A stretch of DNA of 50,009 nt from Lachnospiraceae bacterium (GTDB lineage: Bacteria; Bacillota; Clostridia; Lachnospirales; Lachnospiraceae). The number at the start of each line of letters is the position of its first letter. Within the stretch, counting starts at the first letter, position 1. Both the position numbers and the translations under genes were made by a program. This document shows, piece by piece, positions 1-8,842 of the stretch. The stretch lies in NCBI GenBank assembly GCA_014804645.1, contig JAAUZI010000055.1, positions 1 to 50,009 on the forward strand. Direction: 5' to 3'. The notes under the pieces are model-generated. The model was not told where the DNA came from, did no database searches, and saw only the letters and a list, made by a program, of their open reading frames with translations.

Positions 1-225
<225 letters not shown>

Positions 226-278
226 AAAGTTTTTTCCTGCCAGTTGTTATCTGGCATTACTGTCTTTTGGTTCGTTCT

Positions 279-297
279 CTGAAAATAGAATTTTCAG
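279..297 (-). other. Hairpin in the 16S leader
   Basis: A perfect inverted repeat, CTGAAAAT-TCT-ATTTTCAG on the transcribed strand, lies between the rRNA promoter and the mature 16S end. Two smaller inverted repeats flank it: AATAGC-GTA-GCTATT near 336-350 and GCCAG-N7-CTGGC near 240-256. Leader hairpins of this kind are commonly part of rRNA antitermination or RNase III processing signals; that role is inferred. Confidence 0.5.
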
Positions 298-387
298 GGT
301 TGCATTGCTGTTTATTTGTCAAGGAACAAGAGGTAAATAGCTACGCTATTAACCTCCTGCCGCATCTATTACTGCGACAGCTTTAAT

Positions 388-416
388 AGATTACCACACC
401 ATTCACCCAATGTCAA
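388..416 (-). promoter_or_regulatory. rRNA operon promoter with UP-like element
   Basis: On the minus strand a consensus -35 TTGACA (411-416) is followed after 17 bases by TAATCT (388-393). Immediately upstream (417-445) is a long A/T tract resembling an UP element, as expected of a strong rRNA promoter. Transcription would start near 381, about 155 bases before the mature 16S. Confidence 0.75.
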
Positions 417-455
417 CAGCTTTTTTAAAATTTTTTTTATTTTTTTGCATGGGCG

Positions 456-956
456 CTAAAGCTGCAAAACCGGGAGCTGACTCATCACATTTTCCACCAG
501 TTTCGCAACCACATTATATTGGTATATCTTTGTCAACAGTACACTTTCCCTTGTGTATTCCACAATCTGCTGACCTATCATGCCCAAATCGAAGTACATG
601 ATAAAAACATAAAGTATCTGTAGTATCAGAAACACTTCCAATACACCAAAAACTGCGCCCAGCACCTTGTTAAGCCAGTGGATCACCGGCAGCTTGGAAA
701 TCATTTTGGCTGAGAAGAGGACAACGTTCAACAGATGGTGCACAATGCCCAGCAGGGCCATCAGCACAACGACAATAACCACTCCCACTATCTCCTTCTC
801 CATATAGCTGTGCAGACCTCGGCTGATCAGCACTACCATGATACCCATGACGACCAGCGTCACCAGAGAGACAATCTCTTTTACCATCCCCTTCTTGTAT
901 CCGTCAACAATTTTGAATAATGCGCATACCACCACAAGAATCAGCATAATATTCAT
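456..956 (-). CDS. CvpA family membrane protein
   Basis: A 166-residue hydrophobic protein with four predicted membrane segments (about residues 1-20, 28-46, 56-80 and 96-120). The N-terminal pattern of a hydrophobic stretch, a KKG turn and a conserved VKEI-like helix is that of the CvpA/YshB family, whose members are small inner-membrane proteins linked to toxin export or cell-envelope functions without a defined biochemical activity. AGGAGG precedes the ATG at a good distance. It lies 47 bases after the DUF5711 gene on the same strand and is probably cotranscribed with it. The region just downstream is the UP element of the rRNA promoter. Confidence 0.75.
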   Translation of the reverse strand: MNIMLILVVVCALFKIVDGYKKGMVKEIVSLVTLVVMGIMVVLISRGLHSYMEKEIVGVVIVVVLMALLGIVHHLLNVVLFSAKMISKLPVIHWLNKVLGAVFGVLEVFLILQILYVFIMYFDLGMIGQQIVEYTRESVLLTKIYQYNVVAKLVENVMSQLPVLQL

Positions 957-1003
957 TCGTATTTCCTCCTGCCTGTTGGTTTTGCAGTCCCTGCCAGTGC
1001 AGA

Positions 1004-2209
1004 CTACTTCAACTGTATTGTATCGATCGAATTGTTAGTCATAATCAGATATCTGTAACTGTTTCCCTGAGGAATCATCACTCTCACCGATTTAGAAAAC
1101 TCCCCCTGGTATTTATCCACTCCGCTGAATGTACGTATCAGACATTCCCGCTCATTGTATACAGCAAAGCTCTCCTGCCCGAAGAACAGATGGTCAAAAT
1201 CCATATTAAACAGGAAATCGCCCAATCGCTCTCCGTTTCCCCGATATATCTGAAGCTTGTGCTGGGCGTCCACGGAATTGTTGTGGAACAACACTCCCAC
1301 ATAATTTTCATTGCTGTATACGCCCTGTATCTCTTCCTCATACAAATAAGTATTGGTCATCTCCGGAATCTGGGTGCCGCTGAAAAAGCGCAGACCGTCA
1401 TCCCCCAGAGCATAAGCCGTCCCATTGGTCATAAAGCGAATGGTCGGAATCACCGTATCCGGAAAGGTGTATCCGTTCACATACCAGTCACTTTTGCCTT
1501 CGCCCACCGTTCCAAAATTGTAAAAGGCAACCCGGGATTTTATTACTCCCGAATCCACATAGATACAGGACAGTCCCAGGAGTTCCCCGTTGGGAGAGAG
1601 CGCGGACGCCGCGGGATAACCGCTTTGATTCATGGTGGTTCTCACCTCAAAGGTAGTTCCATCCGGATCATAGACGTATATCCAGGTGATTTTGGTATCT
1701 GCCACAGTCGCGGCGACCCGCCCCGTCTGCGCTACGGCTATACTGCGAATAGGCATAGTAGTATTGAACTCGGCAAGTATTTTGTCCTCGTTCAGCACAT
1801 ATATCTCACGGCCGTTGTAATCACCGATTGCCACCACATTCCCGCAGGTGGCAATAATCGGGTTCTGCATCTCGTACGTTTGATTCCACAGCACATTGCC
1901 CTTGGCGTCCGTGCAGTGAGCGCCGTCGTTACTGTAAGTCAGAATATGGTCGCCCAAGGGCATATTCACCGTTCCGTTTATCACTGCCACATCCACACTG
2001 CTGACCACCTCATATGAGGTGTAAATATGGTTCTTGTATTGCAGAACCACCAGAGCAATCAGGGCAATCAGAGCGGCAGCCACCAGCAGAAACCGATACA
2101 CATGGGACAGTCTGTAACGCCGGATCTTATGCTGGTAATCAGTCTGTCCCTTCTCCCTTTTTTCTCTTTCCTGCCTGAAATTCCTGATATCTGCCATTCC
2201 GTCCCCCAT
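1004..2209 (-). CDS. DUF5711 family membrane-anchored beta-propeller-like protein
   Basis: 401 residues. A short basic cytoplasmic segment (about 1-38) is followed by one membrane segment (about 39-60, RFLLVAAALIALIALVVLQY) and a large extracytoplasmic region with recurring short beta-strand motifs such as AIGDYNGREIYVLNEDK and YVYDPDG, as in PQQ/WD-like propellers. This architecture matches the DUF5711 family common in Lachnospiraceae; its function is unknown. A second ATG at 2197 (MADIRNF) has a closer GGGGGA ribosome-binding site and may be the real start. It sits between the LysM protein gene and the CvpA gene, all minus strand, which suggests an envelope-related group. An extended -10 (TGCTATACT, -10 at 2254-2259) lies upstream. 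Confidence 0.75.
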   Translation of the reverse strand: MGDGMADIRNFRQEREKREKGQTDYQHKIRRYRLSHVYRFLLVAAALIALIALVVLQYKNHIYTSYEVVSSVDVAVINGTVNMPLGDHILTYSNDGAHCTDAKGNVLWNQTYEMQNPIIATCGNVVAIGDYNGREIYVLNEDKILAEFNTTMPIRSIAVAQTGRVAATVADTKITWIYVYDPDGTTFEVRTTMNQSGYPAASALSPNGELLGLSCIYVDSGVIKSRVAFYNFGTVGEGKSDWYVNGYTFPDTVIPTIRFMTNGTAYALGDDGLRFFSGTQIPEMTNTYLYEEEIQGVYSNENYVGVLFHNNSVDAQHKLQIYRGNGERLGDFLFNMDFDHLFFGQESFAVYNERECLIRTFSGVDKYQGEFSKSVRVMIPQGNSYRYLIMTNNSIDTIQLK

Positions 2210-2271
2210 CTGCCCGCTTTCACGAACATGCCTGCGTACTCCAATCTTTTTTCAGTATAGCACATTTTTCC

Positions 2272-3603
2272 CTACGGGAGTATAATTTTTTGTCCGATTT
2301 GAATATTATCCGGATTGACAATGCCGTTGAGGTCACAAATAGCCTGTACATAACTGTCATTTCCATATTGTCTGGTACTGATACCTATCAGCGTATCCCC
2401 CGCCTGAATCACGTAGCTCACCGGTTGAGACTGCTGTTGGGCCTCGATTTCAGCAATGGAAGGCCCCTGGGCAGGAACTTCCTGAGGATTGGCATTTTCC
2501 TGAGTATCCGGGTTCAGAGATTCCTGGGCTTGGTTATCCGGCTCCGCCGGTTCCTGTGGGTTCGGACTCTCTGTGGATTCCTGTGGAACCGGGCTGGGTG
2601 TCGGCTCGCCCAAAAGTTCCTGCCCGGGCTGTGAATCCGGCTGTGTCTGTTCCCCTTCCTTGTTCTGTTCCTCATCTTGCTGTTGATGTGACCCTTCTGC
2701 CACCGCCTGACCTGACACAGCTGTCGCTTGCTGGTTTTCCTGCAGGATAGCATCCGCCAGGCTGTTCTCCGCCATCAGTGTGCCCGAATTATACACCTCC
2801 GCCGTGGCCTCCCGCGCATCGTCCTCCTGCGAGCCATCTCCAGGCTCCGACTGCTCGTTCCAGAGCTGCGCCCAGAACTGTTTTGTCCGCTGCCCTATAG
2901 TTCCCTCTTCGTTTTCTCCTGTGATAGCCGCCACGCCTATCAGACACAACACCGCAAAAACTGCCACTGCCGACATGCGCATCATTTTTAGGGAAGATGC
3001 CTGGGCGGCGTCTTGAAAATTTCTTTCGGTATGCTTTTTCAGCTTGTCCGCGATGGGCATCACATTGGCTGAAGATCGACCCTTTTGCTCGTATTGATTG
3101 CGGCGTTCCTCCTGTTTTGCACGTGCCCTGTCATATTTTTCCTGTCCGTACTGCTCCGGTTGGTGATCCTGTGAATTATTGTCTATCATATAGGCAAGCA
3201 TACTGTCATTTTTTTCATAGAAACATGCATATCCTTTTATGTACCGGCAGGCGTCCTGCTCCAGAATGTGCATTCCCTCCACCATGTCGCCTTCAAAGAT
3301 GTGATATCCCAGGAATTCATATTCCGGAAAATAGCGCTGTCTGAGGCGCTCCACCTCCTGATTCTGCGCCTGAGACAAATGGCGCGTTGCCTTACTGATA
3401 GACAGAATCCGGCAGGCTCCGTAGATAAAGAAATATGACAGGTTCTGTTCCTTGGTGTATTTGCCGTACAGGGCGATAGCCAGCCCCTTTTCCTCCGTAC
3501 CACGGCAGAGCTGTTTCATGTAAGAAACCACATAATCCTCCACATAGATCTTACATGTGCGGTCCGCTTCCCCGATTTGCGTAATATTTTTTGGTAATTC
3601 CAT
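2272..3603 (-). CDS. Membrane-anchored LysM domain protein
   Basis: 443 residues from the ATG at 3603, chosen because GGGAGGT lies 6-7 bases upstream; a longer GTG-start frame overlaps that site. Residues 1-190 form a cytoplasmic domain I do not recognise, ending in a charged linker. One membrane segment follows (about 205-228), then a long Pro/Glu/Gln-rich spacer (about 245-385) and a C-terminal LysM domain (about 393-443) with the typical YVIQAGDTLIGIS start and NPDNIQIGQKIILP end. The LysM should bind peptidoglycan outside the cell, so the protein probably bridges the cytoplasm and the wall. A role in division or spore-envelope work is possible, but no specific function is visible. Confidence 0.8.
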   Translation of the reverse strand: MELPKNITQIGEADRTCKIYVEDYVVSYMKQLCRGTEEKGLAIALYGKYTKEQNLSYFFIYGACRILSISKATRHLSQAQNQEVERLRQRYFPEYEFLGYHIFEGDMVEGMHILEQDACRYIKGYACFYEKNDSMLAYMIDNNSQDHQPEQYGQEKYDRARAKQEERRNQYEQKGRSSANVMPIADKLKKHTERNFQDAAQASSLKMMRMSAVAVFAVLCLIGVAAITGENEEGTIGQRTKQFWAQLWNEQSEPGDGSQEDDAREATAEVYNSGTLMAENSLADAILQENQQATAVSGQAVAEGSHQQQDEEQNKEGEQTQPDSQPGQELLGEPTPSPVPQESTESPNPQEPAEPDNQAQESLNPDTQENANPQEVPAQGPSIAEIEAQQQSQPVSYVIQAGDTLIGISTRQYGNDSYVQAICDLNGIVNPDNIQIGQKIILP

Positions 3604-3733
3604 AAAAACACCTCCCACATCCCATGCTTTAAGATATACTTTCCAGCCGATATCAGCTATAAATATAGCATGGGTGTGAGAGGTATTTTATCATTCCTTG
3701 TCGTGAGGATCAAAAAAACCCTCGACATTTTTC

Positions 3734-4780
3734 TTATTCAAAACGGTATACGGTGGTGGAGTCGTACTCCCTTCCCTCTCCAAACACGCAGGAGGGGAAT
3801 CCCGGCTGGTGAATGCTGTCGGGATAGTACTGGGTCTCCAGGCAAAGCCCGTCTCTCTTCTTATAAGACGCTCCATCCTTGCCGGATTGAGGAGCAATGC
3901 AGTTGCCCGCATAGAACTGCACTCCCGGCAGAGTAGAGCTGACGGTCATGCGACGACCGCTCTCAGGGGAAATCAGCACAGCAATTCTGCGCAGCTCTCC
4001 GTCCCAACCGTCCACGACCCAGTTATGGTCATATCCCTGAGTCAGCAGCAGCTGCTCAAAATTCTCTCCGATCTCTTTTCCTACAGTCTTAGGCTGGGTA
4101 AAATCCATCACCGTACCTGTCACCGCCGCAATCTCGCCGGTGGGAATGGCGCCCTCCACCACAGGAGTATAATGGGACGCCAGCAGCTGCAGCTGGTGGC
4201 CCTCAATGCTGCCGGACTTGTGCCCATTCAGATTGAAATATGTATGGTTGGTAGGATTCAGAACGGTCTTTTTGTCGCTGGTACCATGATAGTGCAGGGA
4301 CAATCCGTTGTTCTCATCCAGGGTATATGTCACCTGCAGCACTTTGTTGCCGGGAAATCCCATATTGCCGTCCGCGTCTCTGATGGTGAACGTGACACAG
4401 CCCTCTCCGACCTGAGCCTCCCAGAGCTGCTTGTGGTACCCCTTGTCCATATGACTGTGCAGGTTGTTGGGGCCGTCATTCACATCTAGGGCATAGGAAA
4501 CGCCGTCGATATCAAAAGCAGCGCCGCCGATGCGATTGGCGCTGGGACCGATGGTTGCGCCAAAAAAGCTGCCGTTGTCCATATAATCCGCTGCACTGTC
4601 AAAGCCCAGCACCACATCCTCCAGACTGCCCTCCTCATCCGGCACGAACAGGTTCACCAGGATTGCGCCCAGATCCGTCACCTCAGCCTTCATGCCATTT
4701 TGATTTTCCAGGGTGTAAAGGGTTGCCTCGTGCCCCTGGCCGTCCGATCCAAAACTTCTTTTTGTAATAGATATTGCCAT
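3734..4780 (-). CDS. galM: Aldose 1-epimerase (galactose mutarotase)
   Basis: 348 residues, the normal GalM length. It interconverts alpha and beta anomers of galactose or glucose in the cytoplasm. Visible family signatures include the N-terminal GAILVNLFVPD strand, GPSANRIGGAAF (substrate arginine), NLHSHMDKGYHKQLW, the catalytic-histidine segment NPTNHTYFNLNGH and the C-terminal GLCLETQYYPDS with the catalytic Glu. AGGAGG precedes the ATG. No other Leloir gene is nearby; the upstream neighbour is recR, from which it is separated by a 25-bp direct-repeat element. Confidence 0.93.
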   Translation of the reverse strand: MAISITKRSFGSDGQGHEATLYTLENQNGMKAEVTDLGAILVNLFVPDEEGSLEDVVLGFDSAADYMDNGSFFGATIGPSANRIGGAAFDIDGVSYALDVNDGPNNLHSHMDKGYHKQLWEAQVGEGCVTFTIRDADGNMGFPGNKVLQVTYTLDENNGLSLHYHGTSDKKTVLNPTNHTYFNLNGHKSGSIEGHQLQLLASHYTPVVEGAIPTGEIAAVTGTVMDFTQPKTVGKEIGENFEQLLLTQGYDHNWVVDGWDGELRRIAVLISPESGRRMTVSSTLPGVQFYAGNCIAPQSGKDGASYKKRDGLCLETQYYPDSIHQPGFPSCVFGEGREYDSTTVYRFE

Positions 4781-4795
4781 TTCTCTGTCCTCCTA

Positions 4796-4923
4796 TTAGA
4801 GTTCCGCATATTCCCTACTGACACACATATCCGGTGAACTACATATGTCCGCTCTGACGTCCATATGTAGTTCAGTGCGCCATTCGGGAATATGCTGTTT
4901 AGAGTTCCGCATATTCCCTACTG
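4796..4923. repeat. 25-bp direct repeat enclosing palindromes, upstream of galM
   Basis: A 25-base sequence containing GTTCCGCATATTCCCTACTG occurs perfectly at 4796-4820 and again at 4899-4923. Between the copies are a 12-bp inverted repeat (GAACTACATATG ... CATATGTAGTTC, about 4835-4874) and GGGAATATGC (4887-4896), an inverted copy of the repeat's own GCATATTCCC. The element fills the recR-galM gap and ends at the galM ribosome-binding site. It shares the GTTCCGCA core with intergenic elements near 36 kb and 38.2 kb. Confidence 0.8.
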
Positions 4924-4932
4924 TCTTTTATT

Positions 4933-5529
4933 TCATATCTCCACGCGCCCCTCCAGCGCCCGCAGCAGCGTCACCTCGTCAATATACTCCAGGTCTCCGC
5001 CCACCGGTACGCCGCTGGCAATTCGTGTCACCCTGGTTCCTGTGGGCTTGATAAGCTTGCTGATGTACATGGCCGTAGTCTCTCCCTCCAGGCTGGAGTT
5101 AGTGGCGATAATGACCTCCTCCACATCCTCCCTCAGGCGTGACATCAGCTCCTTGAGCTTTATGTCATTGGGTCCGATCCCCAGCATGGGAGAAATGGCG
5201 CCGTGCAGCACATGATAGACTCCCTCATATTTGCCGGTCTTTTCATAAGCCGCCATATCCCGGGTGTTTTCCACCACCATAATCAGCCGGTGATTGCGTT
5301 TCGCGTCGGCGCACACGGGACATATGTCTCTGTCTGTCAGGGTAAAGCATTCGCCGCAATATCTGACATTTTCCTTGGCCTCCAGGATCGTCTGCGCCAG
5401 CCGGTTCACTTTGTCCTTGGGCATATTAATCAGATGAAAAGCCAGTCGCTGGGCTGATTTACCGCCGATGCCCGGCAGCGCCGCCAGCTCCTCTATTAAT
5501 TTGTTGATATGACCGCTGTACAGTTCCAT
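4933..5529 (-). CDS. recR: Recombination mediator protein RecR
   Basis: 198 residues, full length. With RecF and RecO it loads RecA onto SSB-coated gapped DNA. The helix-hairpin-helix LAALPGIGGKSAQRLAFH lies at 16-32, the zinc motif CGEC-N8-CPVC (Cys58, 61, 70, 73) follows, and the Toprim domain starts at VVENTRD with the C-terminal Walker-B-like GGDLEYIDEVTL. The start codon overlaps the ybaB stop by one base (TGATG), showing translational coupling. It is last in pfkA-dnaX-ybaB-recR. Confidence 0.97.
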   Translation of the reverse strand: MELYSGHINKLIEELAALPGIGGKSAQRLAFHLINMPKDKVNRLAQTILEAKENVRYCGECFTLTDRDICPVCADAKRNHRLIMVVENTRDMAAYEKTGKYEGVYHVLHGAISPMLGIGPNDIKLKELMSRLREDVEEVIIATNSSLEGETTAMYISKLIKPTGTRVTRIASGVPVGGDLEYIDEVTLLRALEGRVEI

Positions 5530-5873
5530 CAGAACGGAAAACCTCCCAGACCTCCGGTCATCTTGCCCATCAGCGCCTCGTTGGCCTCATCCGCCTGTTT
5601 CAGGGCCTCGTTGACAGCCGCCACAATCAGATCCTGCAGCATCTCGATATCATCGGGGTCAACTACCTCCTGGGTCAGTTTCACCCGCAGCACTTCCTTT
5701 TTGCCGGACACGGTCGCCTCCACTGCACCGCCGCCCACAGACGCTGTGAACTCCTTGGTCTCCAGCTCCTTCTGTCCTTCTTCCATCTGGCGCTGCATGC
5801 GCTGCGCCTGTTTCATCAGATTATTCATATTGCCCGGCATCATGCCGCCGGGATAGCCTCCACGTTTTGCCAT
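5529..5873 (-). CDS. ybaB: YbaB/EbfC nucleoid-associated protein
   Basis: 114 residues from the ATG at 5873, which has AGGAGG (5883-5888) nine bases upstream; a longer frame starting at 5900 would begin inside dnaX and is less likely. YbaB/EbfC proteins are small DNA-binding dimers almost always encoded between dnaX and recR. Features are a Gly/Met-rich N-terminus ([12 protein letters not shown]), the helix [20 protein letters not shown] and the sheet [20 protein letters not shown]. The ribosome-binding site overlaps the dnaX stop codon. Confidence 0.95.
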   Translation of the reverse strand: MAKRGGYPGGMMPGNMNNLMKQAQRMQRQMEEGQKELETKEFTASVGGGAVEATVSGKKEVLRVKLTQEVVDPDDIEMLQDLIVAAVNEALKQADEANEALMGKMTGGLGGFPF

Positions 5874-5886
5874 GGGTTCGTTCCTC

Positions 5887-7467
5887 CTATTCTTCCTCAA
5901 TCTCCATATTAACGCCCGGTATTCCCTGGCGCAGATCGTAATAAGTCTCCTCTATCTCCTGCTCGTCTCCCGCCACCTGGATATTGACCTCCATCTCCTT
6001 GCCGATATAGTCTGCAATCAGATTCTCTAACTGTTCCTTATTCTGGGGATGCTGGGTAAAGTAGTCCGACGCCACCCCGTCCTTAAGCACCAGCATCAGG
6101 TGACCATCTCCACCCAGACTGGGAACGGCTTCCTTTAGATATATTCTCATAGGATTCTCGGCATTGCCGACGATGGCTGGCCAGTGGCTGACTACCTCCC
6201 TCACGTCATCGGGAATGGCCTGGGGCCGCTGGGGCTTTTGCCTGGGGGCCCCTCCTGCATCGGATGCTCCCGGGGCCTGCCCCGGCATATATCCTGCTGG
6301 CGGCAATGCCACGCCTTTTTCTACCTTGTCCTCCACGTCCCTGATCCGCTCCAGCAGAGCCTCCTGAGAGGTCTCCATGCCGGGCCTGCACAGCTTTATC
6401 AGGGCGATCTCCACCAGTATCCGTTTCTGACTGGCATACCGAATCTGTCCCGACAACTCCGAGAAAATGCGGATATAGCGGATAATACTGTTCATATCCA
6501 CCATGTCTGCCTCCTCTTTCAGCCGTGCCAGATTGTCCGAGGACATATCGATCACATCCTCCAGATTGTCCGAGGACTGCACTAACATCAGATTCCGCAG
6601 ATACCAGGTAAAATCGGTTACAAACTGAGTCAACTCCCTGCCCTGCATGACGATCTCCTCCAGGAGCTGTACACAGCCCAGCACATCCCGCTCCAGCACA
6701 CACCGCAGCAGGCGGCTGAACACCTCCGTGTCCACTGCGCCCAGCACGTCCAGCACCTTGTCATAGGTCAGCTCATTACCCAGATGAAATGCGACACACT
6801 GGTCCAGCAGACTCAGAGCGTCCCGCATGGAGCCATCCGCCGCCTTAGCTATATAGCGCAGCGCTTTCTCCTCCACCTGCACCTGCTCAATCTCTGTCAA
6901 CTGCTGCATCCTGGCGGCAATGGTGTCAATGGTGATCCTCTTGAAATCATACCGCTGACATCTGGACAATATCGTGATAGGCAGCTTGTGCACCTCTGTG
7001 GTGGCCAATATGAAAATCACATAGGACGGCGGTTCCTCCAGAGTCTTGAGCAATGCATTGAAAGCGCCTATGGACAACATATGCACCTCGTCAATGATAT
7101 AGACCTTGTACTTGCCCTCCGCCGGGGAGTAGGAAACCTCCTCCACTATCTCCCTGATATTGTCCACGCCGTTGTTGGAGGCGGCGTCAATCTCAATTAC
7201 ATTCATACTGGCGCCCGCCGCAATGGCACGACAGATGGCGCATTCCCCGCAGGGGCCGTCCTGGGTGGGATTTTCACAGTTTACTGTCCGGGCAAAAATC
7301 TTGGCTACACTGGTTTTTCCCGTCCCTCTGGTTCCGGTGAACAGATACGCGTGTCCGATACGGCCCGCCCGTATCTGGTTTTTCAGGGTTGTCACAATAT
7401 GATCCTGCCCCTTCACATCCGCAAAGGTGCTGGGGCGAAATTTTCGGTACAACGCTGTATATGACAT
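5887..7467 (-). CDS. dnaX: DNA polymerase III subunits gamma/tau
   Basis: 526 residues from the ATG at 7467 ([12 protein letters not shown], the canonical DnaX start); GGAG is upstream and pfkA ends 4 bases before. It is the clamp-loader ATPase. Walker A is [14 protein letters not shown], the zinc-binding cysteines are in [16 protein letters not shown], Walker B/DEAD-like is IIDEVHML, sensor 1 is ILATTE and the SRC arginine finger is [12 protein letters not shown] Pro/Gln-rich linker (about 388-420) leads to the C-terminal tau-like region. I saw no obvious A-rich slippery site for a programmed frameshift. Confidence 0.97.
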   Translation of the reverse strand: MSYTALYRKFRPSTFADVKGQDHIVTTLKNQIRAGRIGHAYLFTGTRGTGKTSVAKIFARTVNCENPTQDGPCGECAICRAIAAGASMNVIEIDAASNNGVDNIREIVEEVSYSPAEGKYKVYIIDEVHMLSIGAFNALLKTLEEPPSYVIFILATTEVHKLPITILSRCQRYDFKRITIDTIAARMQQLTEIEQVQVEEKALRYIAKAADGSMRDALSLLDQCVAFHLGNELTYDKVLDVLGAVDTEVFSRLLRCVLERDVLGCVQLLEEIVMQGRELTQFVTDFTWYLRNLMLVQSSDNLEDVIDMSSDNLARLKEEADMVDMNSIIRYIRIFSELSGQIRYASQKRILVEIALIKLCRPGMETSQEALLERIRDVEDKVEKGVALPPAGYMPGQAPGASDAGGAPRQKPQRPQAIPDDVREVVSHWPAIVGNAENPMRIYLKEAVPSLGGDGHLMLVLKDGVASDYFTQHPQNKEQLENLIADYIGKEMEVNIQVAGDEQEIEETYYDLRQGIPGVNMEIEEE

Positions 7468-7471
7468 CTGC

Positions 7472-8545
7472 CTAATCTCCAAAGCTGATTCCCAGCAGCT
7501 TGGCCTCCTGTACAATGGTAGCGTCCGGCGACACCATCTTCAGCTTGCCCGCAACTTCCTCCAGAGGTACCCGCACCACCTCACGGTTTTTATAACCCAC
7601 CATAAAACCATACTGGCCGTCCAGAATCATCCGGCCCGCCTCTGCGCCCAGACGGCTGGCAAACACTCTATCATAAGGGCAGGGACTGCCGCCCCTCTGC
7701 ATATGGCCGGGCACGGTCACGCGGACCTCGCGCCCTGTCTTTTCCTGAATCTTGGCCGCCACCTCGTAAGAGACGGAAGGATAAGGGTATTTTTCCATCT
7801 TTTTCCTGTATTCCTTCTTGGAGAGCTTGGCATCTTCTTTGGAGATAGCACCCTCGGCCACTGCGATAATGGTAAAGCGGCTGCCGTTCTTATCCCTCTC
7901 CTCAATCTTGTCAACCACCTTGTCGATATCATAGGGGATCTCCGGCAGCAGAATGATATCCGCACCGCCGGCCATGCCCGCATTCAGCGTCAGCCATCCC
8001 ACCTTGTGGCCCATGACTTCCACGATGAACACCCGCCCGTGGGATGCAGCCGTGGTGTGAATGCAGTCAATGGCATCCGTGGCAATGTTCACGGCGCTCT
8101 GGAAACCAAAAGTCATGTCTGTGCCCCATAAGTCATTGTCAATGGTCTTGGGCAAAGTCACCACGTTCAGTCCCTCCTCCCGCAGCAGATTGGCTGTCTT
8201 ATGGGTGCCGTTGCCGCCCAGGATCACCAGGCAGTCCAGCTGCAGCTTGTGATAGGTCTGTTTCATGGCTTCCACCTTGTCCACGCCGTTTTTATCCGGC
8301 TCATGGATGGTCTTGAAGGGAGTCCGAGAAGTGCCCAAAATCGTGCCGCCCTTGGTCAGAATGCCGGAAAAGTCTCTGCCCGTCAGCATCTGGAAATTGC
8401 TGTAGATCAATCCCTTGTAGCCGTCGATGAAACCATAGATCTCCACCTTTTCCTCGGAATTCACCAGGGTTTTCACAACGCCTCTCATGGCGGCATTCAG
8501 CGCCTGACAGTCGCCGCCGCTTGTCAACATACCGATTCTCTTCAT
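7472..8545 (-). CDS. pfkA: 6-phosphofructokinase
   Basis: 357 residues from the ATG at 8545 (MKRIGMLTSGGDCQALNAAM), with GGAGG 8 bases upstream; the open frame extends further upstream but only through the promoter and tRNA region. It phosphorylates fructose 6-phosphate in glycolysis. Signatures are the P-loop-like GGDCQALNAAMRG, the catalytic PKTIDNDLWGTD, MGHKVGWLTLNAG and GHMQRGGSP. Donor-specificity positions are mixed: GGNG keeps the Gly typical of ATP enzymes, while PKTIDND has the Lys found in pyrophosphate enzymes and the 'mixed-substrate' clade. ATP use is more likely. It is first in the operon with dnaX. Confidence 0.93.
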   Translation of the reverse strand: MKRIGMLTSGGDCQALNAAMRGVVKTLVNSEEKVEIYGFIDGYKGLIYSNFQMLTGRDFSGILTKGGTILGTSRTPFKTIHEPDKNGVDKVEAMKQTYHKLQLDCLVILGGNGTHKTANLLREEGLNVVTLPKTIDNDLWGTDMTFGFQSAVNIATDAIDCIHTTAASHGRVFIVEVMGHKVGWLTLNAGMAGGADIILLPEIPYDIDKVVDKIEERDKNGSRFTIIAVAEGAISKEDAKLSKKEYRKKMEKYPYPSVSYEVAAKIQEKTGREVRVTVPGHMQRGGSPCPYDRVFASRLGAEAGRMILDGQYGFMVGYKNREVVRVPLEEVAGKLKMVSPDATIVQEAKLLGISFGD

Positions 8546-8602
8546 ATCCCATTCCTCCATTTTCCGATTGCTTGTGCCGCTCTGCCGCGGTTCAACAAAA
8601 TA

Positions 8603-8631
8603 ATTATACCCCAAATCCTTCTCTCGAACAA
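8603..8631 (-). promoter_or_regulatory. Promoter of pfkA-dnaX-ybaB-recR
   Basis: On the minus strand TTGTTC (8626-8631), 17 bases, then a perfect TATAAT (8603-8608). The predicted start near 8596 is about 50 bases before the pfkA ATG. It is the only strong promoter seen upstream of this four-gene operon. Confidence 0.7.
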
Positions 8632-8652
8632 GCCTTAATGGAAAAATATCAC

Positions 8653-8679
8653 TTGCCAAACGGTTCATTATACTATAAA
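8653..8679 (+). promoter_or_regulatory. Likely tRNA-Ser promoter
   Basis: TTGCCA (8653-8658) and an A/T-rich -10 TATAAA (8674-8679) with a short 15-base spacer lie about 20 bases before the tRNA 5' end. The overlapping TATACT at 8669 has worse spacing. It is divergent from the pfkA promoter. Confidence 0.4.
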
Positions 8680-8697
8680 ATAGGTAAGGTAATACAG

Positions 8698-8783
8698 GGA
8701 GCCGTATCGAAGCGGTCATAACGGGGCGCACTCGAAATGCGTTAGCCCTCCGGGGCACGAGGGTTCGAATCCCTCCGGCTCCG
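8698..8783 (+). tRNA. tRNA-Ser (anticodon CGA)
   Basis: An 86-base cloverleaf. The acceptor GGAGCCG pairs with CGGCTCC and leaves discriminator G, as in serine tRNAs. The anticodon loop is CTCGAAA closed by GCGCA/TGCGT, giving anticodon CGA (UCG codons). A long variable arm typical of serine tRNAs and a T arm GAGGG-TTCGAAT-CCCTC follow. No CCA is encoded. A terminator hairpin lies directly downstream. Confidence 0.95.
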
Positions 8784-8787
8784 CGCA

Positions 8788-8830
8788 CAAAAAAACAGCT
8801 GCACGACAGTAATGTCATACAGCTGTTTTC
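8788..8830. terminator. Bidirectional rho-independent terminator
   Basis: AAAACAGCTG (8792-8801) pairs with CAGCTGTTTT (8820-8829), and an inner GACA/TGTC extends the stem. On the minus strand the stem is followed by a run of seven T, terminating the GH88 operon. On the plus strand it ends the tRNA-Ser transcript with TTTTCATTTG. Confidence 0.85.
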
Positions 8831-8842
8831 ATTTGTTTCAAA

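Noticed and set aside
3700..3726. Hairpin after galM
   Set aside because: The stem is short and imperfect and the T run is in the loop, not after the stem, so it is not convincing as a terminator.
8546..8818. 91-codon N-terminal extension of phosphofructokinase
   Set aside because: It would translate the promoter and the antisense of tRNA-Ser; the ATG at 8545 has a proper ribosome-binding site and the canonical protein start.
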